NCBI GenBank assembly: GCA_947581865.1
Contig: CANPWA010000003.1
Span: forward strand, 1 to 64,000
DNA length: 64,000 nt
Source of the DNA: an uncultured Acetatifactor sp.
GTDB lineage: Bacteria; Bacillota; Clostridia; Lachnospirales; Lachnospiraceae
Reading direction: 5' to 3'
A program made the position numbers and the translations under genes. Positions 34,987 through 42,950 of this stretch are shown piece by piece; the stretch's first letter is position 1; the number at the start of each line of letters is the position of its first letter. A model generated the notes under the pieces. The model saw only the letters and a list, made by a program, of their open reading frames with translations, was not told the origin of the DNA and did no database searches.

Positions 34987-35717
34987 TCACCGTGAGGGGG
35001 ATGAGGCTTTTACAGAGAGCGGATGTCGTCATCTATGCGGGTTCTTTGATCAACACAGAGCTTTTGGGGTATGCGGGAAAACAGTGTGTTATGCACGACA
35101 GTGCGAGGCTCACCCTGGAAGAAGTGATCGCACTTATTTGTGAGGCGTGCGGAGAGGGAAAATGTGTTGTAAGACTCCATACCGGGGACCCGAGCATCTA
35201 TGGCACGGTGCGGGAACAGATGGATGAGCTGGACAGGCTGGGAATCGCATATGAGAGCTGTCCGGGGGTCAGTGCATGCTTTGGGGCGGCGGCTTCCCTG
35301 AATCTGGAGTATACGCTGCCGGGGATCTCCCAGTCTTTGGTCATCACGCGGATGGCGGGAAGAACGGCGGTTCCTGAGAGGGAGAGCATCGAGAGTTTTG
35401 CCGCCCATGGGGCATCCATGGCAATCTATCTGAGTGCGGGGATGCTCGGGGAGCTGGGCGAACGGCTGGCGGCGGGAGGTTACGGAAAGGATACCCCGGC
35501 GGCGCTGGTGTATAAGGCAACCTGGCCGGAGGAGGAGGCGTACGTCTGTACGGTGGGCGAGCTTGCGGCTGTGGGAAGGGAGCATGGGATCACGAGGACA
35601 GCTTTGGTCCTGGTGGGCGAGGCGATCGCTCACCGCGGGGGCAAAAAATCCAGACTGTATGCGGCAGATTTTTCCACGGGATACAGAGAGGCGAAAGCGG
35701 GGCGCCATACGGAGTGA
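34944..35717 (+). CDS. cbiF: Cobalt-precorrin-4 C11-methyltransferase
   Basis: 257 residues from ATG 34944 (GGGAGGTGGAG upstream, inside cbiD). It is a tetrapyrrole methylase: VYFVGAGTGAADLITVRGMR, DVVIYAGSLIN, RLHTGDPSIYGTVREQM and PGVSACFGAAASLNLEYTLP with QSLVITR. It methylates C11 with S-adenosylmethionine. A Lys/Arg-rich tail of about 20 residues ends the protein. Confidence 0.95.
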   Translation: MVYFVGAGTGAADLITVRGMRLLQRADVVIYAGSLINTELLGYAGKQCVMHDSARLTLEEVIALICEACGEGKCVVRLHTGDPSIYGTVREQMDELDRLGIAYESCPGVSACFGAAASLNLEYTLPGISQSLVITRMAGRTAVPERESIESFAAHGASMAIYLSAGMLGELGERLAAGGYGKDTPAALVYKATWPEEEAYVCTVGELAAVGREHGITRTALVLVGEAIAHRGGKKSRLYAADFSTGYREAKAGRHTE

Positions 35718-35734
35718 GGAGAGAGGAGAGCGAA

Positions 35735-36814
35735 ATGTGGGATAGAAAGCTGAGTATGATCGCTTTTACCCCCAAAGGCATCGAGACGGAGAGGCAGCTC
35801 GCCGGAGCCCTCAGGGGGCTGCAGGTGGAATTGTTTTACAAATGTCTTGCCATGAGAGAAAAAGTGACGGAGGAATTCCATGAGGTGGCCGGCAGTGTGA
35901 GTGACTGGGCGGGAGAGCGGATGAGGGCAGAAAGGGCGCTTGTGTTTGTGGGAGCCGGCGGTATCGCGGTCAGGGCGGTGGCTCCGTGGATAAACGATAA
36001 ACTTCAGGACAGCCCTGTGCTGGTCATGGACGAACAGGGAAAGTATGTGATCCCTCTTTTGGCAGGGCATGTGGGAGGTGCCAATGAGCTGGCGCGCGTG
36101 ATCGGAGAGAGGACCGGCGCCATCCCGGTGATCACCACGGCAACAGACCTCGAGGGAGTCTTTGCGGTGGATCTGTTTGCCAAAAGGAATGCGTTGTCCA
36201 TAGTAAACAGAGAGGGGATCGCCAGGGTATCTGCGAAGGCGCTGGCGGGAAAAGAGCTTGCGCTGTCGCTGGAACCGGGGCATCTTTTGACGGGGACGGA
36301 AAGCGGGCTGCCCCGGGGTCTGCGTCTGACAGGATATCCCCCGTCGGGCAGGGCAGATATTCTGGTATCCGCGAAAGAATGCGCCGGGGAGACGCTGCTC
36401 TGGTTAAGACCCAGGGAATATGTGATCGGCATGGGATGTAAAAAAGGGAAAGAATTTGCAGGGATAGAGGCATTTATCCGACGGGAGCTGAACAGGCTGG
36501 GGATCGACAGGAACCAGGTGTATGCCCTCGCCTCTTTGGACAGGAAGCGTGAGGAGCCGGGTTTTGTGCGGTGGAGCAGGGAGACGGGGATCCCTTTTGT
36601 GACCTTTACTGCGGAGGAACTGGAGCGGATGGAAGGGAATTTCCACGGTTCTGATTTTGTCAGAAAACAGACAGGAGTGGATAATGTGTGCGAGCGGGCG
36701 GCGCTCTTATGCTGCGGGGCGGGCGGTATTCTCATCCGTGAGAAATGTTCTGAGGACGGTATGACACTGGCGGTGGCAAAGCGGGAATGGAGAGTGGATT
36801 TTGATGAAAAATGA
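35735..36814 (+). CDS. cbiG: Cobalt-precorrin-5A hydrolase
   Basis: 359 residues from ATG 35735 (GAGGAGAG upstream; a GTG at 35714 overlaps cbiF). CbiG N-terminal and mid regions: FVGAGGIAVRAVAPWINDK, SPVLVMDEQGKYVIPLLAGH and VGGANELAR with TTATDLEG. The C-terminal domain starts YVIGMGCKKGKE and includes TGVDNVCERAALLC. It opens the lactone and releases acetaldehyde, the anaerobic ring-contraction step. Confidence 0.93.
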   Translation: MWDRKLSMIAFTPKGIETERQLAGALRGLQVELFYKCLAMREKVTEEFHEVAGSVSDWAGERMRAERALVFVGAGGIAVRAVAPWINDKLQDSPVLVMDEQGKYVIPLLAGHVGGANELARVIGERTGAIPVITTATDLEGVFAVDLFAKRNALSIVNREGIARVSAKALAGKELALSLEPGHLLTGTESGLPRGLRLTGYPPSGRADILVSAKECAGETLLWLRPREYVIGMGCKKGKEFAGIEAFIRRELNRLGIDRNQVYALASLDRKREEPGFVRWSRETGIPFVTFTAEELERMEGNFHGSDFVRKQTGVDNVCERAALLCCGAGGILIREKCSEDGMTLAVAKREWRVDFDEK

Positions 36815-37565
36815 AATCAGTATTGTTGGTATGGGTCCGGGCAGGGAAGATATGATGACTCTCCAGGCTGTCCGGGCGTTGGAGGAGGCGGATGTGATCG
36901 TGGGTTATACGGTCTATCTGCAGCTTCTGGACGGACGCTTTCGGGACAAGGAGCTTCTCTCAACGCCCATGAGACAGGAGACGGAGCGGTGCGAGATCTG
37001 CTTTGGGGAGGCACAGAAGGGCAAGAGAGTGGCTCTGTTGTGCAGCGGGGATGCGGGAATATACGGAATGGCATCCCTAATGTATGATGTGGGGCAGAAA
37101 TATCCGCAGATCAGGCTTAAGGTGATCCCGGGCATTACGGCTGCGTGCAGCGGCGCGGCTCTTCTTGGGGCGCCGCTCGGACAGGATTTCTGTGTGGTGA
37201 GCCTGAGCGATCTGTTGATCCCCTGGGAAAAGATCGGGAGAAGGCTGGAGGCAGCGGCACAGGGAGATTTCGCACTGGTCTTATACAATCCGGGAAGCCA
37301 TAAGAGGAAAGATCATTTGAAGAAGGCGTGTGATATCCTCCTGCAATACATGGAAGAGACCAGAATCTGCGGCTGTGCGGAAAAGATCGGCAGGGAAGGC
37401 ACAAAGGTGACGCTGTGCACCCTTAGAGAACTGAGAAATATCCCGGTCAATATGTTCACCACGGTGTTTGTGGGGAGCAGCGATTCCGTGTTGATAAACG
37501 GGAAGATGGTGACAAGGAGAGGATATAAAGTTGAGGGAAATATTGCTGTTTGCGGGGACAACTGA
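36804..37565 (+). CDS. cbiH: Cobalt-precorrin-3B C17-methyltransferase
   Basis: 253 residues from ATG 36804 (TTG 36801 precedes it). ISIVGMGPGREDMMTLQAVR, VIVGYTVYLQLL, LCSGDAGIYGMASLMY and PGITAACSGAALLGAPLGQD are CbiH/CobJ motifs; LVLYNPGSHKRKDHL follows. It methylates C17 and starts ring contraction. It overlaps cbiG by 11 bases and the next gene by 35. Confidence 0.95.
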   Translation: MKNEISIVGMGPGREDMMTLQAVRALEEADVIVGYTVYLQLLDGRFRDKELLSTPMRQETERCEICFGEAQKGKRVALLCSGDAGIYGMASLMYDVGQKYPQIRLKVIPGITAACSGAALLGAPLGQDFCVVSLSDLLIPWEKIGRRLEAAAQGDFALVLYNPGSHKRKDHLKKACDILLQYMEETRICGCAEKIGREGTKVTLCTLRELRNIPVNMFTTVFVGSSDSVLINGKMVTRRGYKVEGNIAVCGDN

Positions 37566-39606
37566 GGGGAGGCGGCTGTCGGACATCCTGGCTGACTCGG
37601 GGATCGCCCACACGGTCTGTGTGGCAACCGCATACGGGGAGGAAATGTTGACAAAAGATAGCCGGCAGGATACGAAAGCCCTTCGGGAATCTTTTAGGAG
37701 CGTTTGTCAGGGGAGGATGGACAGGGAGCAGATCCGTGCGTTTCTTCTGAAGGGCGATTATTGTGCCGTGGTGGACGCAACCCATCCCTATGCCCGCGCG
37801 GTTACGGAAAATATCCGTTCCGCCATGGAAGGGATAAAGATCCCTTATCTGAGGCTGAAGCGGGAGGAGGATCCTAAAAGGGCAGAAGAGGGGATTTATT
37901 ACTTTGACACCCATGAGGAATGTGCCCGGGAATTGGAAAAATGGGAGGGAAATATCTTGCTGACCGTGGGAAGCAGCAAACTGGGGAAATACTGCACACC
38001 TGCCCTGCAAAAGAGACTGTATGTCAGGATCCTTCCCGACGGCGAAGGCATTGCGGCGTGTGAGGCGCGGGGGATCACGAAGGACCACATCATCGCCATG
38101 CAGGGACCTTTTTGCACCGCACTCAACGAGGCGCTCATTCAGCAGTACCGCATTTGCGGCATGGTGACCAAAGAAAGCGGGACCGCAGGCGGGTATACCT
38201 CAAAAGTTGAGGCAGCCGCCCGTACCCGGATCCCCCTCTTTGTGATCGGGAGAGCGGAGGAAGAAGGATATTCCCTGCCAAAACTGTGTGAGGAACTGAT
38301 GGCGGTCTGTGGAAAAAACATCCTTTGGAAGAGTCGGCTGGAGATCGTTCTGGCAGGTGTGGGGATGGGAAATCCACAGGGGATCACAAGAGAGGTGGAG
38401 GAAGCCATAGCCGGCGCAGATCTGCTGATGGGGTCAGAGAGGCTGATCCGGGAGTGGGGCAGGGGGAGAGAGAGCCGCCCTTATTATACGGCGCAGCAGG
38501 TGCTGCCCTGCCTGCAGCGTCTTCAGGAGCAGGAAAACGGACCGCAGGTGAGGAAAGTGGTCATTTTGTTTTCCGGGGACAGCGGTTTTTACAGCGGATG
38601 CCGTATCCTGCTAAAAGCACTTAAAGACGCTGTGGCAGAGGGGAGCCTCAGAGCGGATCTGCGGGTCTGCCCCGGAATTTCTGCCGTCTCTTATCTGGCT
38701 GCCGAGATAGGGGAGAGTTATGAGGATGCCTGGATATGCAGCCTGCACGGGAAGCATCCGTCCAGTCTTGCCCGGAGGATCGGGGAGCGGCAGAAAACAT
38801 TTCTTTTGATGTCCGGCGCGGAGGATGTGGTGAAGCTGGGGAACTGTCTGGTGGAGGCGGGGATGGAGGGCTGCGAGGTGACTGCGGGATTTCGCCTGTC
38901 CTATCCCGGGCAGAGACTGCTTAAGCTTACGCCGAAGGAATGTCTTGCAGTGAGGGAAGAGGGGCTCTGTATTTGTTTTGTAAAAAACCCTGTCCCCATG
39001 CCCAAAAGACTGACCCACGGCATGGCTGACGATGTCTTTCTGCGGGACCGGGTTCCCATGACAAAGGAAGAGATCCGAGAGGTGAGTCTGAGCAAACTGC
39101 GGCTGGAGGAAGGCTGCGTATTGTACGATGTGGGAAGCGGAACCGGTTCCGTGGCGGTGGAGGCGGCGATGCTTTCGCCCCATATCAAAGTGTTTGCCCT
39201 GGAACGCTCAACGCAGGCTGCGGCGCTTGCGGAAGCGAACCGCCGTAAGTTTATGCTGGATAATCTGCAAATCGTGCAGGAGGAGGCTCCCGAGGGATTT
39301 CGGGGACTGCCTGCGCCCACTCACGCATTTATTGGCGGGAGCGGAGGAAGGCTTTGGGAGATCCTGGCTGCCTTATATGAATGCAATCCCCGGATGCGTG
39401 TGGTGATCAACGCGGTCTCAATGGAGACCGTCTGTGAAATGCGGAAGGTGTCAAAGCGATTTCCGGTGGAGGGGGAGGAGCTTGTACAGATTCAGGTCAG
39501 CCGTATGCGGGCGGCGGGGCAGCATCATCTGATGCAGGCCCAGAATCCGGTCTGGATCATGGCTTTTCATTTCGTGCCGGGCGAAACCAAAGGAGAGAAA
39601 GTTTGA
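37531..39606 (+). CDS. cbiJET: CbiJ-CbiE-CbiT fusion (precorrin-6A reductase plus C5,15-methyltransferase)
   Basis: 691 residues from TTG 37531, fixed by AGGAGAGG 8 bases upstream. Residues 1-255 are CbiJ (LFAGTTEGRRLSDILA, VVDATHPYARAVTENI, GMVTKESGTAGGYTSKVEAA). Residues about 269-475 are CbiE (LAGVGMGNPQGITREVEEAI, LFSGDSGFYSGCR). Residues about 485-690 are CbiT (GMADDVFLRDRVPMTKEEIR, SAM-binding YDVGSGTGSVAVEAAM). The chain does the reduction, the C5 and C15 methylations and the C12 decarboxylation. CbiE-CbiT fusions are common (CobL); having CbiJ at the front as well is less so. Confidence 0.93.
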   Translation: MREILLFAGTTEGRRLSDILADSGIAHTVCVATAYGEEMLTKDSRQDTKALRESFRSVCQGRMDREQIRAFLLKGDYCAVVDATHPYARAVTENIRSAMEGIKIPYLRLKREEDPKRAEEGIYYFDTHEECARELEKWEGNILLTVGSSKLGKYCTPALQKRLYVRILPDGEGIAACEARGITKDHIIAMQGPFCTALNEALIQQYRICGMVTKESGTAGGYTSKVEAAARTRIPLFVIGRAEEEGYSLPKLCEELMAVCGKNILWKSRLEIVLAGVGMGNPQGITREVEEAIAGADLLMGSERLIREWGRGRESRPYYTAQQVLPCLQRLQEQENGPQVRKVVILFSGDSGFYSGCRILLKALKDAVAEGSLRADLRVCPGISAVSYLAAEIGESYEDAWICSLHGKHPSSLARRIGERQKTFLLMSGAEDVVKLGNCLVEAGMEGCEVTAGFRLSYPGQRLLKLTPKECLAVREEGLCICFVKNPVPMPKRLTHGMADDVFLRDRVPMTKEEIREVSLSKLRLEEGCVLYDVGSGTGSVAVEAAMLSPHIKVFALERSTQAAALAEANRRKFMLDNLQIVQEEAPEGFRGLPAPTHAFIGGSGGRLWEILAALYECNPRMRVVINAVSMETVCEMRKVSKRFPVEGEELVQIQVSRMRAAGQHHLMQAQNPVWIMAFHFVPGETKGEKV

Positions 39607-39649
39607 AAACAATCGTTCAAACGGATGATTGATATGCAGGGGGATAAGG

Positions 39650-41068
39650 ATGAAGATGAGAAGGGTGATGCTCGCCGCCCCCAAGAGCGGCAGCGGCAAG
39701 ACAGTCATGACCTGCGCCCTGTTGCACGCGCTGCGGCTTCGGGGAGAGAAAGTGATCGCATTTAAATGTGGGCCGGATTATATAGATCCGCTGTTCCACG
39801 AGAATGTCCTGGGAATCCCATCCGCCAATCTGGATACTTTTTTTACGGATGCGGGTACCACGCGGAGGTTGTTGATGCGGGACGCAGCACCGGAGAATAT
39901 CGCTGTTTTAGAAGGGGTTATGGGGCTCTTTGACGGGCTGGGCGGTATCCGGGAGGAGGGGTCTTCCTATCATCTGGCAAAAGTGACCCGGACGCCGGTT
40001 GTGCTGGTGGTGGACGCAAAGGGGATGGGGCGTTCTGTGGCGGCGCTGCTGGCAGGATTTGTGGCATACGATACGGAAAAACTGATCCGGGGCGTCATCC
40101 TCAACCGGGTCTCTCGTCCGACATATGAGACGCTGAAACCTCTGATCGAGGAAGAATTGAAGTTAAAGGTCCTGGGATTTCTGCCGGAGAGGGAGGAATT
40201 TTATCTGGAGAGCAGACATCTGGGGCTGGTATTGCCTGAGGAGACAGAAGAACTTCGGCGGAGACTGCTGCTGACCGCAGAGTGCTTTTGTGAAAATGTT
40301 TCCGTTGGGGGAATCCTTGCCCTGGCACAGGAAGCCGGGGAGCTGGAAGAATATGGAGAGGCAGAGCCCCATGGGGACATACCGGCAGCTCAGAGGGAAG
40401 CTGTGACGTGGGGAAGGCGCCGCCTGTCTCCCCGCATCGCTGTAGCCAGGGACGAGGCGTTTTGCTTTTACTATCAGGAGAATCTCCGGCTCTTGCGCGA
40501 ATACGGAGCCAGATTGTGTTTTTTCTCTCCGATGCGAGACAGAGGGCTGCCCCGGGAGTGTTGTGGAATCCTGTTGGGGGGAGGTTATCCTGAGCTGTAT
40601 GCGCAGCAGCTTGGCGCGAATGTCGATATGCGTCTCGCAGTGAGAGCCGCGGCAAAACGGGGAATGCCCATCGTGGCGGAGTGCGGAGGTTTTCTGTATC
40701 TGCATGAGGAGCTGACAGACCGGAAGGGAAACGTATGCGGTATGGCGGGAGTGCTGCCCGGGAACTGTGTCAGCCGGGGGAAAGCGGTCCGTTTCGGTTA
40801 TGTGGAGCTGCGGGAGAGACAGAGCAGATTTCTGCCGGCGGGAGAGAAGATCCGGGGACATGAGTTCCATTATTATGACTGTGAGGACAATGGGGATGAC
40901 TGTATCGCCCGCAAGCCTGTTACGGGGAAGGAGTATCCCTGCGTACTGCAGAGTGAGAACTGCTGGATGGGATTTCCCCATCTGTATTATCCCTCCAACC
41001 CGGTATTTGCGCAGCGGTTTGTGGAAATGGCGGAAGAATACGGGAGACAAAATTCAGGTTCTCTGTAA
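39650..41068 (+). CDS. cbiA: Cobyrinic acid a,c-diamide synthase
   Basis: 472 residues from ATG 39650 (AGGGGGATAAGG upstream; TTG 39629 is in frame). The N-terminal ATPase domain has MLAAPKSGSGKTVMTCALLH, FKCGPDYIDPLFH and LEGVMGLFDG. The C-terminal glutaminase domain has its Cys near residue 344 in VAECGGFLYL and RGHEFHYYD. It amidates the a and c carboxylates and is the last gene of the riboswitch operon. Confidence 0.95.
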   Translation: MKMRRVMLAAPKSGSGKTVMTCALLHALRLRGEKVIAFKCGPDYIDPLFHENVLGIPSANLDTFFTDAGTTRRLLMRDAAPENIAVLEGVMGLFDGLGGIREEGSSYHLAKVTRTPVVLVVDAKGMGRSVAALLAGFVAYDTEKLIRGVILNRVSRPTYETLKPLIEEELKLKVLGFLPEREEFYLESRHLGLVLPEETEELRRRLLLTAECFCENVSVGGILALAQEAGELEEYGEAEPHGDIPAAQREAVTWGRRRLSPRIAVARDEAFCFYYQENLRLLREYGARLCFFSPMRDRGLPRECCGILLGGGYPELYAQQLGANVDMRLAVRAAAKRGMPIVAECGGFLYLHEELTDRKGNVCGMAGVLPGNCVSRGKAVRFGYVELRERQSRFLPAGEKIRGHEFHYYDCEDNGDDCIARKPVTGKEYPCVLQSENCWMGFPHLYYPSNPVFAQRFVEMAEEYGRQNSGSL

Positions 41069-41130
41069 ACAAATGGCTTTGTGGAGCCGATATCTATGAT
41101 AACCGGTGGAAGAATCAACCGGGGAATACT

Positions 41131-41150
41131 GCGGCAAAAGGATTTGCCGC
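41131..41150 (+). other. Perfect 8-bp hairpin before the DUF6033 gene
   Basis: GCGGCAAA (41131-41138), loop AGGA, TTTGCCGC (41143-41150). No T-run follows, so it is not a classic terminator; it lies between cbiA and the next ribosome site and may mark an RNA end or processing site. Confidence 0.5.
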
Positions 41151-41174
41151 CAGAAGGGCAAAGGAGGGCAGAAA

Positions 41175-41846
41175 ATGAACGGTGTTACAGGTTACGGCGC
41201 ATATCAGGATCATTATTATAAAAGCACCGTACAGAGTAAAAAAGAGATTCAAAAGTCCGGGCACAGACAGGAGAAAAAGACTTCGGAGGTGAAACTTTCC
41301 GAGGGGGCAGAGGCATTGTTGGAAAAGCTGAAGAAAACCTATGGAAACATGGATTTCATGGTGGCGGATTATGACAGCGACAGTGATGCCCGGGACATCC
41401 TCTCCAAAGGGACCAGGGAATTTTCCGTGTTGTTTTCCGCGGAGGAACTGGAGAAGATGGCATCTGACGAAACGTATGAGAAAGAATGCCTTCATAAGAT
41501 GGAGAGCGCGGTGCGCATGTCCCGCCAGATCAACGAGCAGTACGGTTTTCGGTCAGCGAACGGGGAACAGGGACAGATTTCCAAAGTCGGCATCGCCTTT
41601 AACAAGGACGGCACGGTACGGTATTTCGCCGAACTTGAGAAGACCACGCAGAAGCAGCGGGAGCGCATTGAACAGGGGAGAGAGGAGAAAGCGGCTGAGC
41701 GCAGGGAGCCGCGTTCCACTCAAAAGACAGTCGTCTGGGCGGATTCCATGGAGGAACTGCTTCAAAAGCTTGACAGGAACGACTGGGAGAGCATCCCTGG
41801 GAGACAAGAGGAAGGCATCGGAGGAAAGATTGATTTCAGCATATAG
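41175..41846 (+). CDS. DUF6033-like protein of unknown function
   Basis: 223 residues from ATG 41175 with AAAGGAGGG upstream. MNGVTGYGAYQDHYY opens it, as in DUF6033 proteins common in Lachnospiraceae; charged, helical sequence follows with KLSEGAEALLEKLKKTYGNM, FMVADYDSD, REFSVLFSAEELEKMASD and ISKVGIAFNKDGTVRYFAEL. No signal peptide or helix in the membrane is seen. Its function is unknown. It is separated from cbiA by 106 bases and ends at its own terminator. Confidence 0.75.
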   Translation: MNGVTGYGAYQDHYYKSTVQSKKEIQKSGHRQEKKTSEVKLSEGAEALLEKLKKTYGNMDFMVADYDSDSDARDILSKGTREFSVLFSAEELEKMASDETYEKECLHKMESAVRMSRQINEQYGFRSANGEQGQISKVGIAFNKDGTVRYFAELEKTTQKQRERIEQGREEKAAERREPRSTQKTVVWADSMEELLQKLDRNDWESIPGRQEEGIGGKIDFSI

Positions 41847-41873
41847 GTCCGATGGAGCAAAAGGTGTTGCAGG

Positions 41874-41909
41874 GCTGTGCATCTGTCTGAGCGGATGCAC
41901 AGTCTTTTT
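41874..41909 (+). terminator. Terminator after the DUF6033 gene
   Basis: GCTGTGCATC (41874-41883) pairs with GATGCACAGT (41894-41903), one G-T pair, followed by CTTTTT. Confidence 0.85.
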
Positions 41910-41925
41910 CTATTGTTATCCGTTT

Positions 41926-41955
41926 TTGAATGAGAAAATAAAAATCGCATATGAT
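41926..41955 (+). promoter_or_regulatory. Promoter of the fructose PTS operon
   Basis: TTGAAT (41926-41931), 18 bases, TATGAT (41950-41955); ATG of fruK is 57 bases on. No fruR gene is adjacent. Confidence 0.6.
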
Positions 41956-42011
41956 ATTCTGCAGAAAATATGTGTATACAGTGGATTATAAAGTTTTCAG
42001 GAGGAACGCGT

Positions 42012-42923
42012 ATGATCTACACGGTTACTTTCAATCCTTCGCTGGATTATATCGTGTCTGTGGACAATTTTAAGACGGGCGCCACCAATCGTACCGTCTC
42101 GGAGCTGCTGCTCCCGGGAGGGAAGGGAATCAATGTCTCCATTGTGTTACAAAATCTCGGTATCCGTAGTACGGCTTTGGGATTTATCGGCGGATTTGTG
42201 GGCGCGGAGATTGAGAGGAGACTGGAAGAACAGGGCATCCGGACAGATTTTATTCCCGTGGAAAACGGCAATTCTCGGATCAATGTGAAGCTGCGTTCCA
42301 TCGAGGGCACAGAGATCAACGGCGCGGGTCCCGTGATCGGCAGGGATAAAGTAGAGATGCTGATGGGGCGTCTGGATAAGCTGGAACAGGGGGATATCCT
42401 CTTTTTGGCGGGGAGTATACCGGGCTCTGTGCCGGATGATATTTACCGGAGTATCCTGGGGCGTCTGGACGGACGGGGAGTATCCGTCATAGTGGACGCC
42501 ACGAAAGATCTGCTCATGAACGTGCTGGAGTATCATCCGTTTCTGATCAAACCCAACCATCACGAGCTGGGTGAGATCTTCGGCGTGGAACTGAGGACCC
42601 GGGAAGAGGCGGTGCCCTACGGGAAGAGAATGCAGGAACTCGGAGCCAGGAATGTGCTCATCTCCATGGCAGGAGAGGGCGCGGTGCTGGCAGCCGAGGA
42701 CGGAAGTGTGTGGAAGGAGCCGGCGCCGGAGGGCAGACTGGTAAACGGCGTGGGGGCGGGAGATTCCATGGCAGCCGGGTTTATGGCAGGATGGCTGGAA
42801 AAAGGACAGTACGGTCACGCTTTTTACATGGGGCTGGCTGCGGGAAGCGCCAGCGCCTTTTCGGAATATTTGTGCACCAGGGAGGAAGTGGAGTCACTTT
42901 ATGCCAAAATTTCAGGAGAATAA
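42012..42923 (+). CDS. fruK: 1-phosphofructokinase
   Basis: 303 residues from ATG 42012 (AGGAGGAACGCGT upstream). PfkB family: MIYTVTFNPSLDYIVSV, LPGGKGINVSIVLQNLG, DATKDLL, LIKPNHHELGEIFG and the catalytic GVGAGDSMAAGFMAGW near residue 245. It phosphorylates fructose 1-phosphate, the product of the PTS permease encoded next, to fructose 1,6-bisphosphate. First gene of the fruK-fruA-ptsH-ptsI operon. Confidence 0.95.
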   Translation: MIYTVTFNPSLDYIVSVDNFKTGATNRTVSELLLPGGKGINVSIVLQNLGIRSTALGFIGGFVGAEIERRLEEQGIRTDFIPVENGNSRINVKLRSIEGTEINGAGPVIGRDKVEMLMGRLDKLEQGDILFLAGSIPGSVPDDIYRSILGRLDGRGVSVIVDATKDLLMNVLEYHPFLIKPNHHELGEIFGVELRTREEAVPYGKRMQELGARNVLISMAGEGAVLAAEDGSVWKEPAPEGRLVNGVGAGDSMAAGFMAGWLEKGQYGHAFYMGLAAGSASAFSEYLCTREEVESLYAKISGE

Positions 42924-42950
42924 GGAAAACAAGGGAGGCTGGGATCAAAG

